Positions 36,065 through 48,900 of a stretch of DNA of 64,000 nucleotides are shown here, one piece after another. This stretch comes from Lactifluus volemus (Eukaryota > Basidiomycota > Agaricomycetes > Russulales > Russulaceae). Where the stretch lies: positions 62,001 to 126,000 of the forward strand of contig WTXI01000047.1 in assembly GCA_022376515.1 (NCBI GenBank). Reading direction: 5' to 3'. The position numbers and the translations under genes were made by a program. Position 1 is the first letter of the stretch. Each line of letters begins with the position of its first letter. Under the pieces are notes generated by a model that was not told the origin of the DNA, ran no database searches, and was given only the letters and a program-made list of their open reading frames with translations.

Positions 36065-36627
36065 CGATAAAAATGCACTATGCGTTAGTTCACGTTTCAC
36101 TCTTGATCAGGGGGAACAGTTCTCGGTAAAGAGGGGAAAGGCCGGCGCGTGTTTTGGGCGCTAAATGCTAGTCGACACTTAGCATACATACAATTGTTCG
36201 CACCAAGTTTGGATATGGTACCATGGCAGCCAGTTAAAATCAAGAACCCCTTCTTGAAGTATATATAGACACCAGAAGCCCCAAACCAGCCAATGAAATG
36301 ATGACCATCAACTGAAAATTCTGGGGACCGTGTGTTCGTGACGCAGCCGATGTTAAAATAGAACCACGTGTATGATGGGGGTGTAGCATTGTAGCGTGTG
36401 TAACACACACAATACAAATGGACAGGTAATATGTGACATGTGGGTTTAAAAAATTTGTAGATGGTGTTGGTAGACGGAGTCCGGAGAGACAAAAATATAG
36501 GAGGATGATAAGTAGTGACGATTGCAAATGCAGAGAGCGTGGTGTTGAATTTACATAAAACTTGGTGATGTGGATGATTGAATCAGTGAGAAAGAAATCT
36601 ATGAACAATGGGGGCAGGGAGATACAA
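36065..36627. other. Intergenic: DHFR promoter and histidine-kinase 3' region
   Basis: About 560 bp with no supported gene. The right side is AT-rich and should hold the kinase terminator; the left side adjoins the DHFR start. Short ORFs here have no domain. Confidence 0.4.
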
Positions 36628-39600
36628 CTACGGATGTCGTGGAGGAGCACCGTTCTCATCTATAGTCAAAGATAATCGCTCGCTGGCGAGCGCAAGCATG
36701 TTTCTCAGGCTGCGCTCCAGCACAGGCTTGGTTAACACCCTAAGAGCCATCGTATACTTAAAACCAAGAAAAAATAAGGACAGAGGAAAGCACGCGCACC
36801 TGTCCACGCCTGCCTGGAGGTACCCTTCCTGGTCTGACAGTAGCGCGTTTCCCGTTACACCCACCACAAAATCGCTTCTCCCCGCCTCTCTCAACTTTGT
36901 GACCATCGACAAGCCGCTCATAACTGGCATCTGATTGTCGAGAAATACAATCGCGAAACGTCCGCCGCCGCCGCTCAAAACCATCTCTAGCGCGACCTCG
37001 CCATTCTCAGCAGTCGAAACCTTGCAGCCAAGGCGAGAGAGCATCCGGGTCATCAATGTCCGTGTCAGTGCGTCATCGTCGACTACAAGCACAGGAAGTC
37101 CCGGTGGGACCGCTGAGAGGGACGTATCTGACCGTCCTAACGGGGGCCGTAGGTGTAGCCGTGGCTGCACGTGAGCAGTTGCAGAATCACCCGAAACCGA
37201 GGAATGAATGGGTTTTTCAAGCCTCTCTGACGTAGATTGAGTCAGAAAGGGGTTCTTTAGGTCGTCCTGTGAACACAAGCCAGGTGATGGCAATGGTAAC
37301 GATGACGGAGATGGAGGCAGCGGCACGTCGGTCGGATTACATACTTCATCCTCTGGGGTCGTAGGAAGGGCGAGCGTATCCCCAATCGTGCGCGTGATGA
37401 CCAAGGCGACCCATCTGCCTTGGGCCCGATTTCGACCAGTCCGCCCTGTTCCATTAGGGTATGCATGGCTGACAAACTGCGTTGCGACCCGGTGGGCCAC
37501 AATGTATCACTGCCACTGCTACTGGACTGGCCCACACTATCCCTTAACGGTGCGGTCTCAATTATCAGGTGAGGAACAGGGGAGAGCTCGTGAGGGACAC
37601 TATTCACTAGGCCAATTGGAAGTTGCACGCCCTGACCGTGGACCAGTTCACCGTTGTCTAACGGCGGCGGTGCAGGTGCCTTTGGCAGAATCGCTTGTGC
37701 CCCGATACCAAGTGCTACAAGCCGGGTCAGCGTGTAGATAGGAAGAGAAGAGGAGAAAGTTGAAACGTACGGAGTTCGACCCAAAATGTAGAGCCCTTAC
37801 CGACACGCGACGTGACTCCGAGCCGTCCGCCACTACGCTTGACTATCTGCCGGACGAGAGCGAGGCCGAGGCCGGTGCCCTTTCCTCCCTGCTGCTTGCC
37901 CTGCTCTGTCTGATTAAATGCCGCTGCATCACGAAAAGAGGGTCAGTGTAGCACCTCAAGGTTGAGAAGACGGAGCGCACAGAACAGCTTTGACTGCACC
38001 ATTTCCTTGGGCGGAATCCCGTATCCAGTATCCGTCACCTCAATTCTGACTACGATCCAATCCCTCTGCGGGGCATGCCACCGATTGTGTCTCGCAAGTG
38101 AATGAGTAGAGAGTTTGGGAGAGTCACTCATCCCCTCGTTTCCATTGACGTTTTCTCCCTCCCGCGCGTTGCTATCCGCGGAGAAGTCATGATGCGAACA
38201 TGCAGGAGCAACCAATCGCGTTGTGATGCACAGCCGACCACCCGGAGGTGTGAATTTGCATGCGTTACTTGCAAGGTTTGTGATAATCTGCATCAATCGC
38301 GTCTCATCACCCACTACGAATCCGTCATCGTCCTGTTCTGGAGCTTTTTCAGGATCTAATCCGCGCGCAAAGTGCACTGCATCGCGTGCAACCTGAATTC
38401 TGCCATTAGAAATAGTGCGCACTAGGGTACGAGAGAGAAAAATGGAAACCACGAATCGAGTCAGGCATGAGAGGAAATGACGAACCTTATCGATACAGGG
38501 GTCGAGATTCGTCACAAGCTCAAGCTGGCGTGCATCCGTTGCGAGACGAAGCGGAACGAATAAACCACGTATAACTTGATGAAAAGAGTATGGTTTTGAG
38601 ACAGACTCAAACCTGCCACTATCCATCCGATTACTGTAGATACAATTGGACATCAGAAAATGGCCACGCCAAAACAAGGAAAAACATCGCAACGCACAAG
38701 TCTAGTACGTCATTCAGCACTAGAGTGGAAGTGGCATCAGGCTAGAGACGAGCTACAAAGAGAGAAGCGCGTGCCTTTGGACATCATGCTCAAGCTCCCT
38801 TCGAGCGCCTTGAACTCGATTTCCTGCGCGCGCGGCACGATGCCGGATGCTTCCATGTTCTGTACCGCGAGCACTACGCAGCACACCACCAATGGGTCAG
38901 CACAATATATTACTCCACTACGGAGGAAAAGTGCTCACGAGCTGTGTTAAGTGGCACGCGGACTTGTGCAACCATGCCACGTCTCAGTCGTCAGCCACGC
39001 CTAGCCTGGCAACACACATAAGGAAAACTTATCATGGAAGACATATCTGAGATGGTCGAGAAACCTCATCAGTCCAGTAGTATGAGATTTGGACGCAAAA
39101 GGATACGCACGACGTCAAGCGGCGTTTGAATCGGCCGCTTTGCGCTCGTTGATTTGGGCCCGTTGGGTAGCGTAAAACTGTACCTTGAGTTGGTCACGTA
39201 GTGTATAGAGCCTGCGCTCTGACTGCAACCACCAACATCGACGGACGGTATCGGTCAGGATTAACATTCGGGAAAAACAAGGTGAGCAGCGCACCGCTTC
39301 GAGCATGTAATGTACGCAGACCAAGAACCCTTGAAATAGGACAAAATTCAGGACATCTATGGGAAAAGAGAAAAGTACATGAGGGGTGGAAGACATGATC
39401 AGAGCGCGTACGCTGAGATGTGCTGGGCGAACCTACTTTGTGCCCATGTCTTGCGATACGGGAGGACGACTGCACTCGCACTTGAGATCCAAAAGGAATG
39501 GACAGAAGGGGAAAATGAGCCAGGTTATCGACGAGGTCAGCAAGTGTGCTGTATGATACTACTGGTACTATTACTTACAAGGAGGCCCACGTGATGGCGC

Positions 39601-40850
39601 AGATAATAGCAGGAAAGCGTTGCTGGCGTAGGCCAAAGAGTGCTACGGTTGGTAGCGCGCCGATGAAACTGGCACACCGTTATCCACGTAAAGGAGGGTA
39701 GAGCTGGATGTCACGTACTAAAATAAGCTGAGAAAGTCTCTGCTCCCACATCGGAAAAGGGAATATTTCGGATTGTATTCACCGCAGAGGAGGCTGCGAA
39801 AATCAAACTGAGAGTCCAAAACGCGGAAAGCTCGTGGAGATGTGCCCACATGTAAAGAAGCTGATAAACACCCCTTTGTGGTGGTCAACAAATAGGAAAA
39901 GGATGGCAACTGCTTGGGCTACGGTACGTACCAGCACCAGGTAGCGATGGCAAGTACGATCTGATAAGAGTTTGGGCGATCGCGGGGCCAATCATAGATG
40001 ACGAGTACGAGGACAGGGAAGGTACATGCAGGCGAAATCTGGGGCACCGTGAGCGACGATGAGTTTTAGTCAACTCATCAATTCGGATTACCTACCCCAT
40101 AATGGAATATCTTGTCTATCAGAAGAATGGGCTCAGGGACGATAGCAGAGTGAACGGCCCAGTTGACGACCAGGAATAAGGAAGACCAGATCGCCAGAGG
40201 CTGTAATGCACGGAGGGGGTGCAGCAATAAGGTGAGAACCGGAACTACATTGTAACGCGAGGTGAGATAGGCACCTTACGAACGAACCAAGTCTCCTTGT
40301 GATAATGCAACTCCGACTTTTGATTTGGAAATTTAGGTGAAAAAAAATGGACGATGGCAGGAAACAGACGCCATCTGAGAATGATAAGGGGCGAGCAAAG
40401 ACCCCAGAAGCCGGCGGTACTCCCGCTCGCGTGAACTGCGACAGAGTCGCGATCGGTGCTCGGGCCCGGGCCGGAGATCGCGTGGCCATCATGGCCGGGC
40501 TTTTCAAGCGAATTGTTCTGGTTCTGATCGGAAAGTGAGACGGACGACTTGATGTCATCGGACCAATTTCGGTCAACTACGACTTCATCGACCTCACCGC
40601 CATCTTCACCTTCGGAGCTACCCTGGAGGTGAACGTTACTGCCGGCTACGGAATCATCGACGAGGGACGAGATGGAGGGGGAAGTACCCGCGCCAAGGCG
40701 GCGACGAAAGCGGGCCCAGTGTACATTGAGGCTCGGAGGGCCAATGAATCGAATCGACTTCTTTGGCCTATGTCCAGGGGTGGTGACAGCAGGGGGAGGG
40801 AGGACCGGCGCGTCCGGGTCAGTGTCGCGCTTGTCGTCTTGGAGGGGCAT
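36628..40850 (-). CDS. Membrane-bound hybrid histidine kinase with C-terminal receiver domain
   Basis: Two-component sensor. The N-terminus (MPLQDDKRDTDPDAPV) is cytosolic and disordered. Membrane helices follow from several exons (PLAIWSSLFLVVNWAVHSAI, TFPVLVLVIYDWPRDRP, AFWTLSLIFAASSAVNTIRN). A coupling helix (LRDQLKVQFYATQRAQINER) leads to the phospho-His box YVFHEVRVPLNTA, then LNDVLDFNRMDSGRFESVS. The ATPase domain has the N-box (LMQIITNLASNACKFTPPGG), DTGYGIPP and a GTGLGL motif. The receiver has VVDDDALTR, phospho-Asp in FLDNQMPVMSG, and the LTKPV Lys. The H-box intron reads as AT-AC, and another intron reads as GC-AG (AAAG|GCACGC near 38777). One base seems missing at 39125-39127 (AAA for AAAA) just before the H-box. 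Divergent from SNT2. Confidence 0.85.
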
Positions 40851-41900
40851 CGTACGATCCCAGCGGTGGCGATTGATTCATATAAGTCATTTTCACGCAA
40901 ATCCCGGTGGGCAGGAAGGGGAGACATTGCGATGTCTTCAAAAGTCCATCTGGCAAAAGAAGACTCGGACTCCGTGGTGGTCGCAGCTGGCTGATTAGGA
41001 ATCGTGAATCGAGAGCGAGAGCAGGTCGTACGCCCGCTGCTACACAACACAGAGTAGAAAGAGACTTTGTGAATTTAAATTCCCCTGAAATCGACCCCTG
41101 CGGTAGCCCCTGCCGAGCCCGTGGCGATGCGCCCATGCCGTGTTTGTTATCCATTTCATTCCTCAAAACGGGCCGTCGTGTCTTGGCTCATTCAAAATGA
41201 GGCGTCACAGTATGGATAGCGCATCACAGCTATGCTACTACCAATCGAACGGTCGCAATTGCAATTGTGTTGGCTGTCAGAAAAAGGCGGTTTGCTCATT
41301 CCGAGAGATATTTGTAAGTTATTGTTATTGTGAAGAGTTCAGCAAGCATTGTTAGCCGTGAGCCAAGGTTCCACAGTTATGAATAGAAATTAAAAATCTT
41401 CCAGTTGATCAAAAAGTATTTACCGATAATGTACTGTATTCATCATCCAGAGCAGGGTTGTACTACGTGGCCCGCTGCGCAGATGGGGATTTCATCCAAA
41501 AAAGGAAGTGCTCGCTCGTCGCCACCTCAACGACGACGGTGAAAGCCCTCGAACTTCCACAAACCAAAAAGAAAGTCCACAGTGATCTAGAACTCAACGT
41601 TTAACCGCGTTGATATATTTTTCGCCTCTCCCCCCAAAAATACGAGACAACGAACCATAAGCCTAATTTCATGCATCGGTCGGAGTTTGGAATCTAACAC
41701 TGGTCCAGTTCTCGGGGGGTATCCTAGGGCTTGCTCGACCTCCCATCTACTACCTCTCCCCACACCCCAGAAAATCCCAATCTGGTCTGAGGGGGCCCCT
41801 AATTGACGTTTCCCATCCGTTTTTCCCCTCGGACAATTATTTCTGGCCTTTTTCGATATCATTGCCCCCCTCGCATCACCTCGCAGAACGCTCGTGCCTC
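40851..41900. promoter_or_regulatory. Divergent promoter region, histidine kinase / SNT2
   Basis: About 1 kb between two divergent starts. No ORF with a domain. Pyrimidine-rich and AT-rich stretches (41350-41600, and CTCCCCCCAAAAA near 41630) are what would be expected of promoter and 5' UTR DNA. No specific factor site is claimed. Confidence 0.35.
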
Positions 41901-44900
41901 ATGGCCACCTCCATCACGCTCAAAAATGGTGAACAGGTCAAAATCAATGGTAATTTATCGTGTCCACGCTCTTTGACCCCCACTCAAGCTGATCCAATTT
42001 ATTTCGCATTTTTTTTTCTCACATTTTTTTTCGTCCACCCTACCATGCACAAATTAAGACCACGTCTACTGTTCTCCCAGTTGGTCCATCCGTGACGGCA
42101 CGCCATATTCCGTCGCGCGCATCATGGAATTTCTCCCTGCGGAGGGTGCGCAGCCCTCACACAAGGGCAAAGGCAAGGAGCCTGCGCTAATGTACACGCG
42201 CGTCCGCCTTGCGTGGTATTACCGCCCGTCGGATGTGAGCGACCGCCCCGTGGCAGACTCTCGGCTTCTCCTTGCGGCGATCTATTCTGAGATCTGCGAT
42301 GTTGCCCAACTGCGTTCCAAGTGCTACGTTGTGCATCGCGACAAGATTACGGACTTAGCCGGTTGGAAGAAGCGCCCGGATAGGTTTTACTTCAACCGTC
42401 TCTTCGACCCGTACATCAAGAAGGAGTTTGAGGTCATTCAATCAAATGATGTCCGCAATTGTACGTGGCGCCCCTGTTCTGTTTCTTCCGGCAGATAAGG
42501 CTGATCATGTGTTTCTACCGAGTAGTGCCCGAGGACATCCGCGAAATACTCACGATGCGTTACGAATACGTGGTGGCAGAGAAGGAAATCGTACCAGACC
42601 TGACTGACGCCCTCCGTAATTGTGACACTTGTTCTAAATGGTGCCCTCCGTACGTCTATTGTCCTCCCTTTCCCGATACTCTTCCCAACCAGTGCCCTCC
42701 TTTTCCCCAGACCAGAGACCGTCCGATGCGATCGCTGCAAGTCGTTTTTCCACATGGGCTGTGTACAACCACCACTTAGCGCCAAGCCCACACGCGGTTA
42801 TGGGTGGACTTGTGGGCCGTGCTCACGTGCACATGAACAGGCCGTTGAGGGGCACGACGTGCGGCAAGCGCAATCATCTGGGGCAAAACCGAAATCCCAC
42901 GCGCCCCCAGCGCGGGGCCGCGGGCGGCCGCGTAAGGACCGCACACTCGCGGAGAAGGAGGAGAGCGTGCCGGTCCGTCACTTCAAGATGTGGCCGTTCC
43001 GATATTTTGGGTCCGCAAACATGCATCTCTCCTTCTCCCGATATGTCATGCTGACGTGATCGTTGCTTTGTTGGTTGTGGGTGCAGCTTACATACCGTCG
43101 CGGAAGATACCCTTGGTGAGTTGCCCACTCAAGTGACTCCACGGCGATTGCCCTGAGCTTTTGTCTCCAGATCCCGATGATCTCATATTTCCCCGGGCCA
43201 CCACACGAGCCGGCACAAAATACCAAGCGCTTATACCGCTTAAAGATGGTCCACGTGATCCAGGTAGGTGTCGGCCCGGCCGTCCATCTCGGTGGACTCA
43301 CAGCGCGAGTTTAGATATCCAAGAACGAGGCGGTGAGGCTACGGTAGAAGTTTTGAGTCTCGTAAATGAGATGCCTGACGCGACAGGTGAGCATGCAGCG
43401 GCACCTATCACACTCTCTGCTCACTCCGGCGCCATCGGCCCCGACAGTGGCAGAGCGTAAGTTCCCTCTACGACTCTCGTAGAAAACACACGCTCATATA
43501 CAGCGCATTCAGTTGAGCAACGCAAAACTCGCCTAACTAACAAACAGAGCTTGCGCTCCAACGTCGACTGGCTCACCGAAGTCATCCGACGCTTTTCTGA
43601 GGCGTACACACTCGGTGCCGACTTTTCTACGGTAAGCATGTCCAATGTGTACCGGTTCGAAAAGGTATGCAATACGTTTGTATATGTGACTCTCACTTAC
43701 TTCAACTCGTCGTGGTCGTGGAACCAGTGGAAGAGCACTGAGACTCGTTATGCCGACCGGGAGTGGGACGACGATGAGAAAGCGGCTTTTGAAGATGCTG
43801 TTCTGACTCATGGTGCTGAGCTACGTACCGTCCGCGACGAAGTTGGTACGCGCACGATCTATGAAGTTGTGCGTTATTATGGGCATGGAAAAAGTATATT
43901 TATATACATGTAACTTTTCTGGTTCTAATGCCCACTACAGCACGAAACTTGGCGAAGAGAACCGCCGCCGGCATCTACTTGGCCCTCGGAAACGCCACCT
44001 CCATCTGCGCACACCATCCCCTCTGCGGATGACTCTGACTCGGAAGGCTCCATTGTACGTGCACCGAGTAAGGCTCATGCATCGTGCGGGGCATGTCGAA
44101 CACGCGACACCAAGCTTTGGTGGAAGGCGCCAAAGGGCCTGCCGACGCCGTGCTGTGCGACGCGTGCGGCATCTCTTGGCGTAAGTACGCAGATCTCAAC
44201 CATCTCCGGCCCGTCCGCGAAGAAGCCGCCGCGGCCAAGCAGGGTAAGGCGGAGAAGAGGGAAGGCACGCCGCTCGCGGGTTCAAACGGCAAACGCACAA
44301 AGGTGTGTGTCGTCTTCCATCTGGGGCTGTTAAGCAATGTTGAGCGGTGGTGCAGACTTCCGGTTCGGTCCCGTCTACGCCGCCGTCGGCAGCAAGTAAT
44401 GGTACTCCACAACATCGTTGTCTCGCATGTCACAAGTACGGTTCCGGCAAGGTCTTTAAATGTAAAGAATGCCAGACACGTGTCCATTCCGGTGAGTCCT
44501 TTCGACAATATTCAATGCGGATTATGCCTATACCACAGTTTAGGCGCGTGTGGTATTGTCGACCCTGGTTCTGTAGAGTCCTGGACGTGCGACCTCTGCC
44601 AAAACGAAAAGACCGCGGAAGCCTCGCTCGTACGTCTATCTCATTCATCCTTCCGTCCATCGGCTTTACGTACTTTCGCAGAATCCCGATTGCGTGCTTT
44701 GTGCTAGGCCCAAGCGTGACCGCGAAAGAAGGCAAACCATCCTCCAGCCGACTCGTTTTTACGCGTTTGTAAGCCTACTGAGGGTCAGGGTTGGGTGCAC
44801 CTCGCATGTGCAGTGTTTGTACCCGAGGTGTCATTCTCTGACGCTAAACGTCTGCGCCTCGTCGAGGGTATCAGCACGATTCCCACGCATCGCTGGGCCA

Positions 44901-45664
44901 CGGTGCGTAGCAGTCTCACTCATTCCGTCTCCCCCTGACCTGCTGCTAATTTGAACCTAGCGATGTACCCTGTGCAACCAAGTCGGTGGAGCCGTCGTCC
45001 GGTGTAGTGACTGTCCAGCCGAGTACCACGTCTCGTGTGCATGGTCTCGCGGATACAAGTTTGGCTTTGAGATTCAAGCGGTAAGCCCCCCGTGATCTTC
45101 ATGAACAATCCAATCAGTACTCACAGCACATCCGGAAGACTAAATCTGCAAGGCGTGAGATAAGTGCGCCAGTTTCCTTCAATGGCGCATTAGGTATGAT
45201 GCACTCCGTCGTACGTTGTAAAGACCACGAAGGTAACCGACGCCCTCTCCTCGACATTTGTGAGACGAATGAGTATGGCGAGGTGTGTGTTTTCCTCTCC
45301 AACCCTCTCCCAACTCTTTTCCTCATCGACTTTGTAGACAGCGCTCCAAGTGTACTGCAATACCTACAAACAAGCTCAAGTCGCACAGCTACACGCACTT
45401 CTTCGCAAGGCCCGGAGGTTGGACCTTATCCTGGACGAGAAGGATCCGGCCGGGCTCAATGGGCACGGAGCAAGTGCAGGGTCTGCCGCGGACGATGACG
45501 GCGACACAGACCCACAATGCGCGCACTGCCAGACGGCTTTTTCCCCATTCTTTCACCCCCTACCGCGCGCTGGGGCATTCGCTTGCCACAGATGCCACTT
45601 TGAGGGTCGGACGCAGATGCCTCTGACCAACGGACACATGCACACACACGGTCTCTCATCTTAG
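41901..45664 (+). CDS. SNT2: Snt2-like chromatin reader: BAH, PHD, ELM2, SANT, GATA-type finger, extended PHD
   Basis: Nuclear scaffold of a histone-deacetylase (Rpd3/Snt2C-like) complex. Exon 1 (MATSITLKNGEQVKIN) joins DHVYCSPSWSIRDGTPYSVA at the start of a BAH domain (about residues 15-170). PHD1 follows (CDTCSKWCPP joined to CDRCKSFFHMGC, then WTCGPC). Next are an AT-hook-like RGRGRPRKD and an ELM2 segment (DPDDLIFPRATTRAGTKYQA). The SANT domain has WDDDEKAAFEDAVLTHGAEL and IYEVVRYYGH. A GATA-like finger follows (CGACRTRDTKLWW, LCDACGISWRKYADLN). PHD2 (CLACHKYG, CKECQTRVH) and an extended PHD (CVLCARPKRD, GWVHLACAVFVPEV, CTLCNQVGGAVVRC, YHVSCAW) complete it. One base appears missing near 44143, between the two halves of the GATA finger. 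Introns are numerous. Confidence 0.88.
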
Positions 45665-45998
45665 TTCATGTCGTCACGTTGTGATGTTTTTTCTATCTTT
45701 CTCCCCTTGTTTTGTTTTTTTGTTCCTTAGAGTAAATAGGGTACAACTGCGGGTGGGATTGTACGATTACATTGTTTTTCTTTTTGTCCTGTGTAACAAT
45801 AATCATCATCATCATCATGAACGCTTGACTGCTGCTGTAAGATGGGCGCAAAATACACGTGGGGCAGGTAAGGAAAGGGAGGGGAGACGAAAAAAAAAAG
45901 GAAAGTGAGAGAGAAAAGTCACAGAAAGCATGAGCTGGAGAATAACAACAACAACAAAAAAAGTGGTGTGTAAATTAGCATGGGGGAATTGCGATTTT
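45665..45998. terminator. Convergent 3' regions of SNT2 and the ubiquitin protease
   Basis: Two genes end facing each other across 334 bp. The stretch is T-rich on the SNT2 side and A-rich on the protease side (A9-10 run near 45889), with an (ATC)n run near 45803. This suits shared 3' UTR and polyadenylation DNA. No gene is seen. Confidence 0.4.
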
Positions 45999-48900
45999 TC
46001 ATGGTTTAACCCGTTTGTAGTACAGGACATATGCCGGCTTGCCCTAGGGTGATGGTTTTCACACCGAATCAAATATGTCAGCAAAAAAAAACTTACAACG
46101 ACTTCCTTCGCGTTGGCTAGTGTGACGCGGCTATCGTCGCAATATAACCAGCCGCCTCTGAAGCAATAAAAGCGGTATCTGCCAGAAACAGAAAAGAAAA
46201 GTACCATCACGTGATCAATAACGAGAACGGAGCCAAAAAAAAAAAGACACTTTGTACGTACAGTGACCACTGCTCAAGCTGCCGAAATGGTTCGTCACGG
46301 CGTACAGGTCGTATCGGTATGGAGGTATCTGCAAGCGGGGGTCGTCTGGCGGGTAGATCTGCGTGCCTGTGCGGTCGACGCCCGGTGGGAGTGGCGGGGG
46401 CATGTAGTTGGTCAAGTCGAGGCCTTTGAGCGGAAAGTCGATGTGTTTCTCAATCTTGTCCGTGAACGGTCCTTTGAACGAGAAGCGCTTAAAGTGGATG
46501 AGCAGCACGGGCGGCAATCGGGAAAGGGAGAGCGTCTTGGTCGCTTTGCGGAGCGCTTTGCACCGTGGGCAGTTCCTTGTGTCAAATGTTAGGACGATAA
46601 CCGAGAATAGACCCCGTCTTATACGTACCACGCGTCTGACTTTTCCATAACTTCCGTCTTGACAAACGCATCCAGACATTGTTGAATGTCAATCTTGTTG
46701 CCCTTGGTCGTTGGTATGGGCAGGGACAGATACATGAAAGTGTTATACGTCGTCGATGTCTACAGACCGCAAGCGCATCTCCGTCAGCCTGCAAAATACT
46801 TTAGAGAAGACACCACCAGCAGGACGACTCGCCTGGTGACACGTCATGCATTCCAACCGGTTCCGAAACTGCCCTTGGAAAAAGTCAACGACGATGCTAT
46901 CGTTCCGCATGCGGTATATCTTCCACTCCTTCTCGCTCGCGATCTGCTGCGGCAGCTTTTCGAGCTCCTCTTCTCGATTGGGCGTCATCTCGTGCACCGG
47001 TTTGTTGAGGATACGATTCAAATCCTCGTGTAGCCCGTCAAGCAAGAAACTCAAAAATTCCTGCGAGTCGTGTTGCTCCGATCCGCCAAACTGCGGAGCG
47101 TGTTGACAGATGGACCGCTGATGATGCCAGTTCAGTTCCTTTCACGGGAAAGGACGTATGGGTAACGTGCGTACGCGGAATTGGAACGGCGAGATGTACG
47201 GCATCTCTCCATGCCACAGGTCATGCAATATACTGGAAAATGCGCGCACGAGGTTGCCCTTGGTGCCTAGAGGGTTCACCATGTTAACAGCGCTCTTCCA
47301 CCGACCATCTGCCGGGACCAAACAAAAGATATGATGAGCACTCTTCGTCACCATTCTAACGCCGCAACACAAACGAACGACAACCTACCTGTAAAAAATC
47401 GTGCAAAGGGGACAGTCGCACTCAAGCACTGGATAGTGGAATTCATATAACACGTGTTGCCCAAGTTCTTCAGGCCCATTGTTCCGATTTGCACGTCCAC
47501 CCAATATGTCACTGGGTATTCTGACGGTATAGTGGGCGGCGGCGGACCCGTCACGGGTACAGAGAACGAATGTGCGTGGTTCCGTGGACGCTCTTTTGGT
47601 GCTGCGGCAATGGGTGGCGGGCGGAGGATGGGCTGGGGTGAGAGGTCAGGATAATCTATAGGTGTGCGTCCGGCGAATCCAGCGCCCGTGAGTGCGAGCG
47701 TCTCTTGTGATTGGTCGTGGTAATCTGAGCGCCGACGTGAAAATGACGATGGAGGGAAGGTGACTTGAGGTGGTGATGCGAGGCCATAGTCGGTCGCAGA
47801 GGCATTGAAGGAGGAGCCGGAGCTGTGAGGGACCAGTTTGCGGGCGATCTGGGGGTATTGGATGGTGCCGTTAGACATTGGAGGTGGTATCGTTGGGGAG
47901 GGGACCTGTACGACCCGCAACCGTGAGAACAAGTAAGCAGAAAAGGAATAAAGGAACGAACTCCTTCAGACAGGGTTCGAGGGTATGCATTTAGGGACGA
48001 AACGGACGGCGGGCGGTTCAAAGTGTTCAAAGTGGGCTTGCGTTGGATACGACGAACAGGCTCCGCGGGCAAGTCACGGGGCTCACGGGGCTCGGGAACC
48101 CTATGTTGACACGGGTCGTCAGTGGACCATGAGCAAGAACACACAGTTAGGAGTTCATACCGTGGCGAGGTCGATCCCTGATCGACAGAACGACGAGGGT
48201 GGTTGTCCGGCAACGGCGGCGGGGGTCGCGAGTCGGACACCGAATCTGCTCCTTCTCTCGTCCGATTCGGCAATGGACTGCGCGGTACAGGCGGCAGAGC
48301 CCGGATTGCTTCCAGCGTTGGAGTCGTTGGAGCAACACTGGTGATGAGATGCGCGGCGCATGAGAAAGCGGGGCCGTTGGCGGCCGCGGCAATGGTGGTG
48401 GGGCATACACCTCTGAAGCCTGCGGCGTCGTTGAAGAGACGGGTACCGGCAAAGGTACCACCGGCGGTTCCGCTATCACGAGCTCTTGTTCGCCAAATTC
48501 ACGATTCCACGCATTTATGCCGCCGATAAGCAACACGGGGACGCGTTTAAGTATCTTGCGGAATGCAGTTTCGTATATCGCACGCACGAGCCTGGCGAGT
48601 GGCGCGTCGGGCGGGCCGGGCGACTCGGAGGCATCGTCGTAGATCACAACGAGGTCAAACTTGTCGCGGTTGCAGAACAATACCCACTCGTGACGTGGTG
48701 CAACGGTAAGCGAATCTTCGATTGTCTCGCCAGTTACGCTTTGGGAACGCGTATGGTGTACGCACTGTCAGAATACCTGTACGAGGGAACCGAGAAAAGA
48801 ACAGGGCTCACCTATCACGAAGGAGCACGGAGGGCTCTATACAAACGACAGCATCACCCCGGATGTGTTCATTATCGAAAGCCTCGCGTGTGCGTATGTC

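Noticed and set aside
36097..36492. Minus-strand 131-codon ORF between DHFR and the histidine kinase
   Set aside because: Lies in AT-rich intergenic DNA, overlaps another frame on the same strand, and has no domain or start context.
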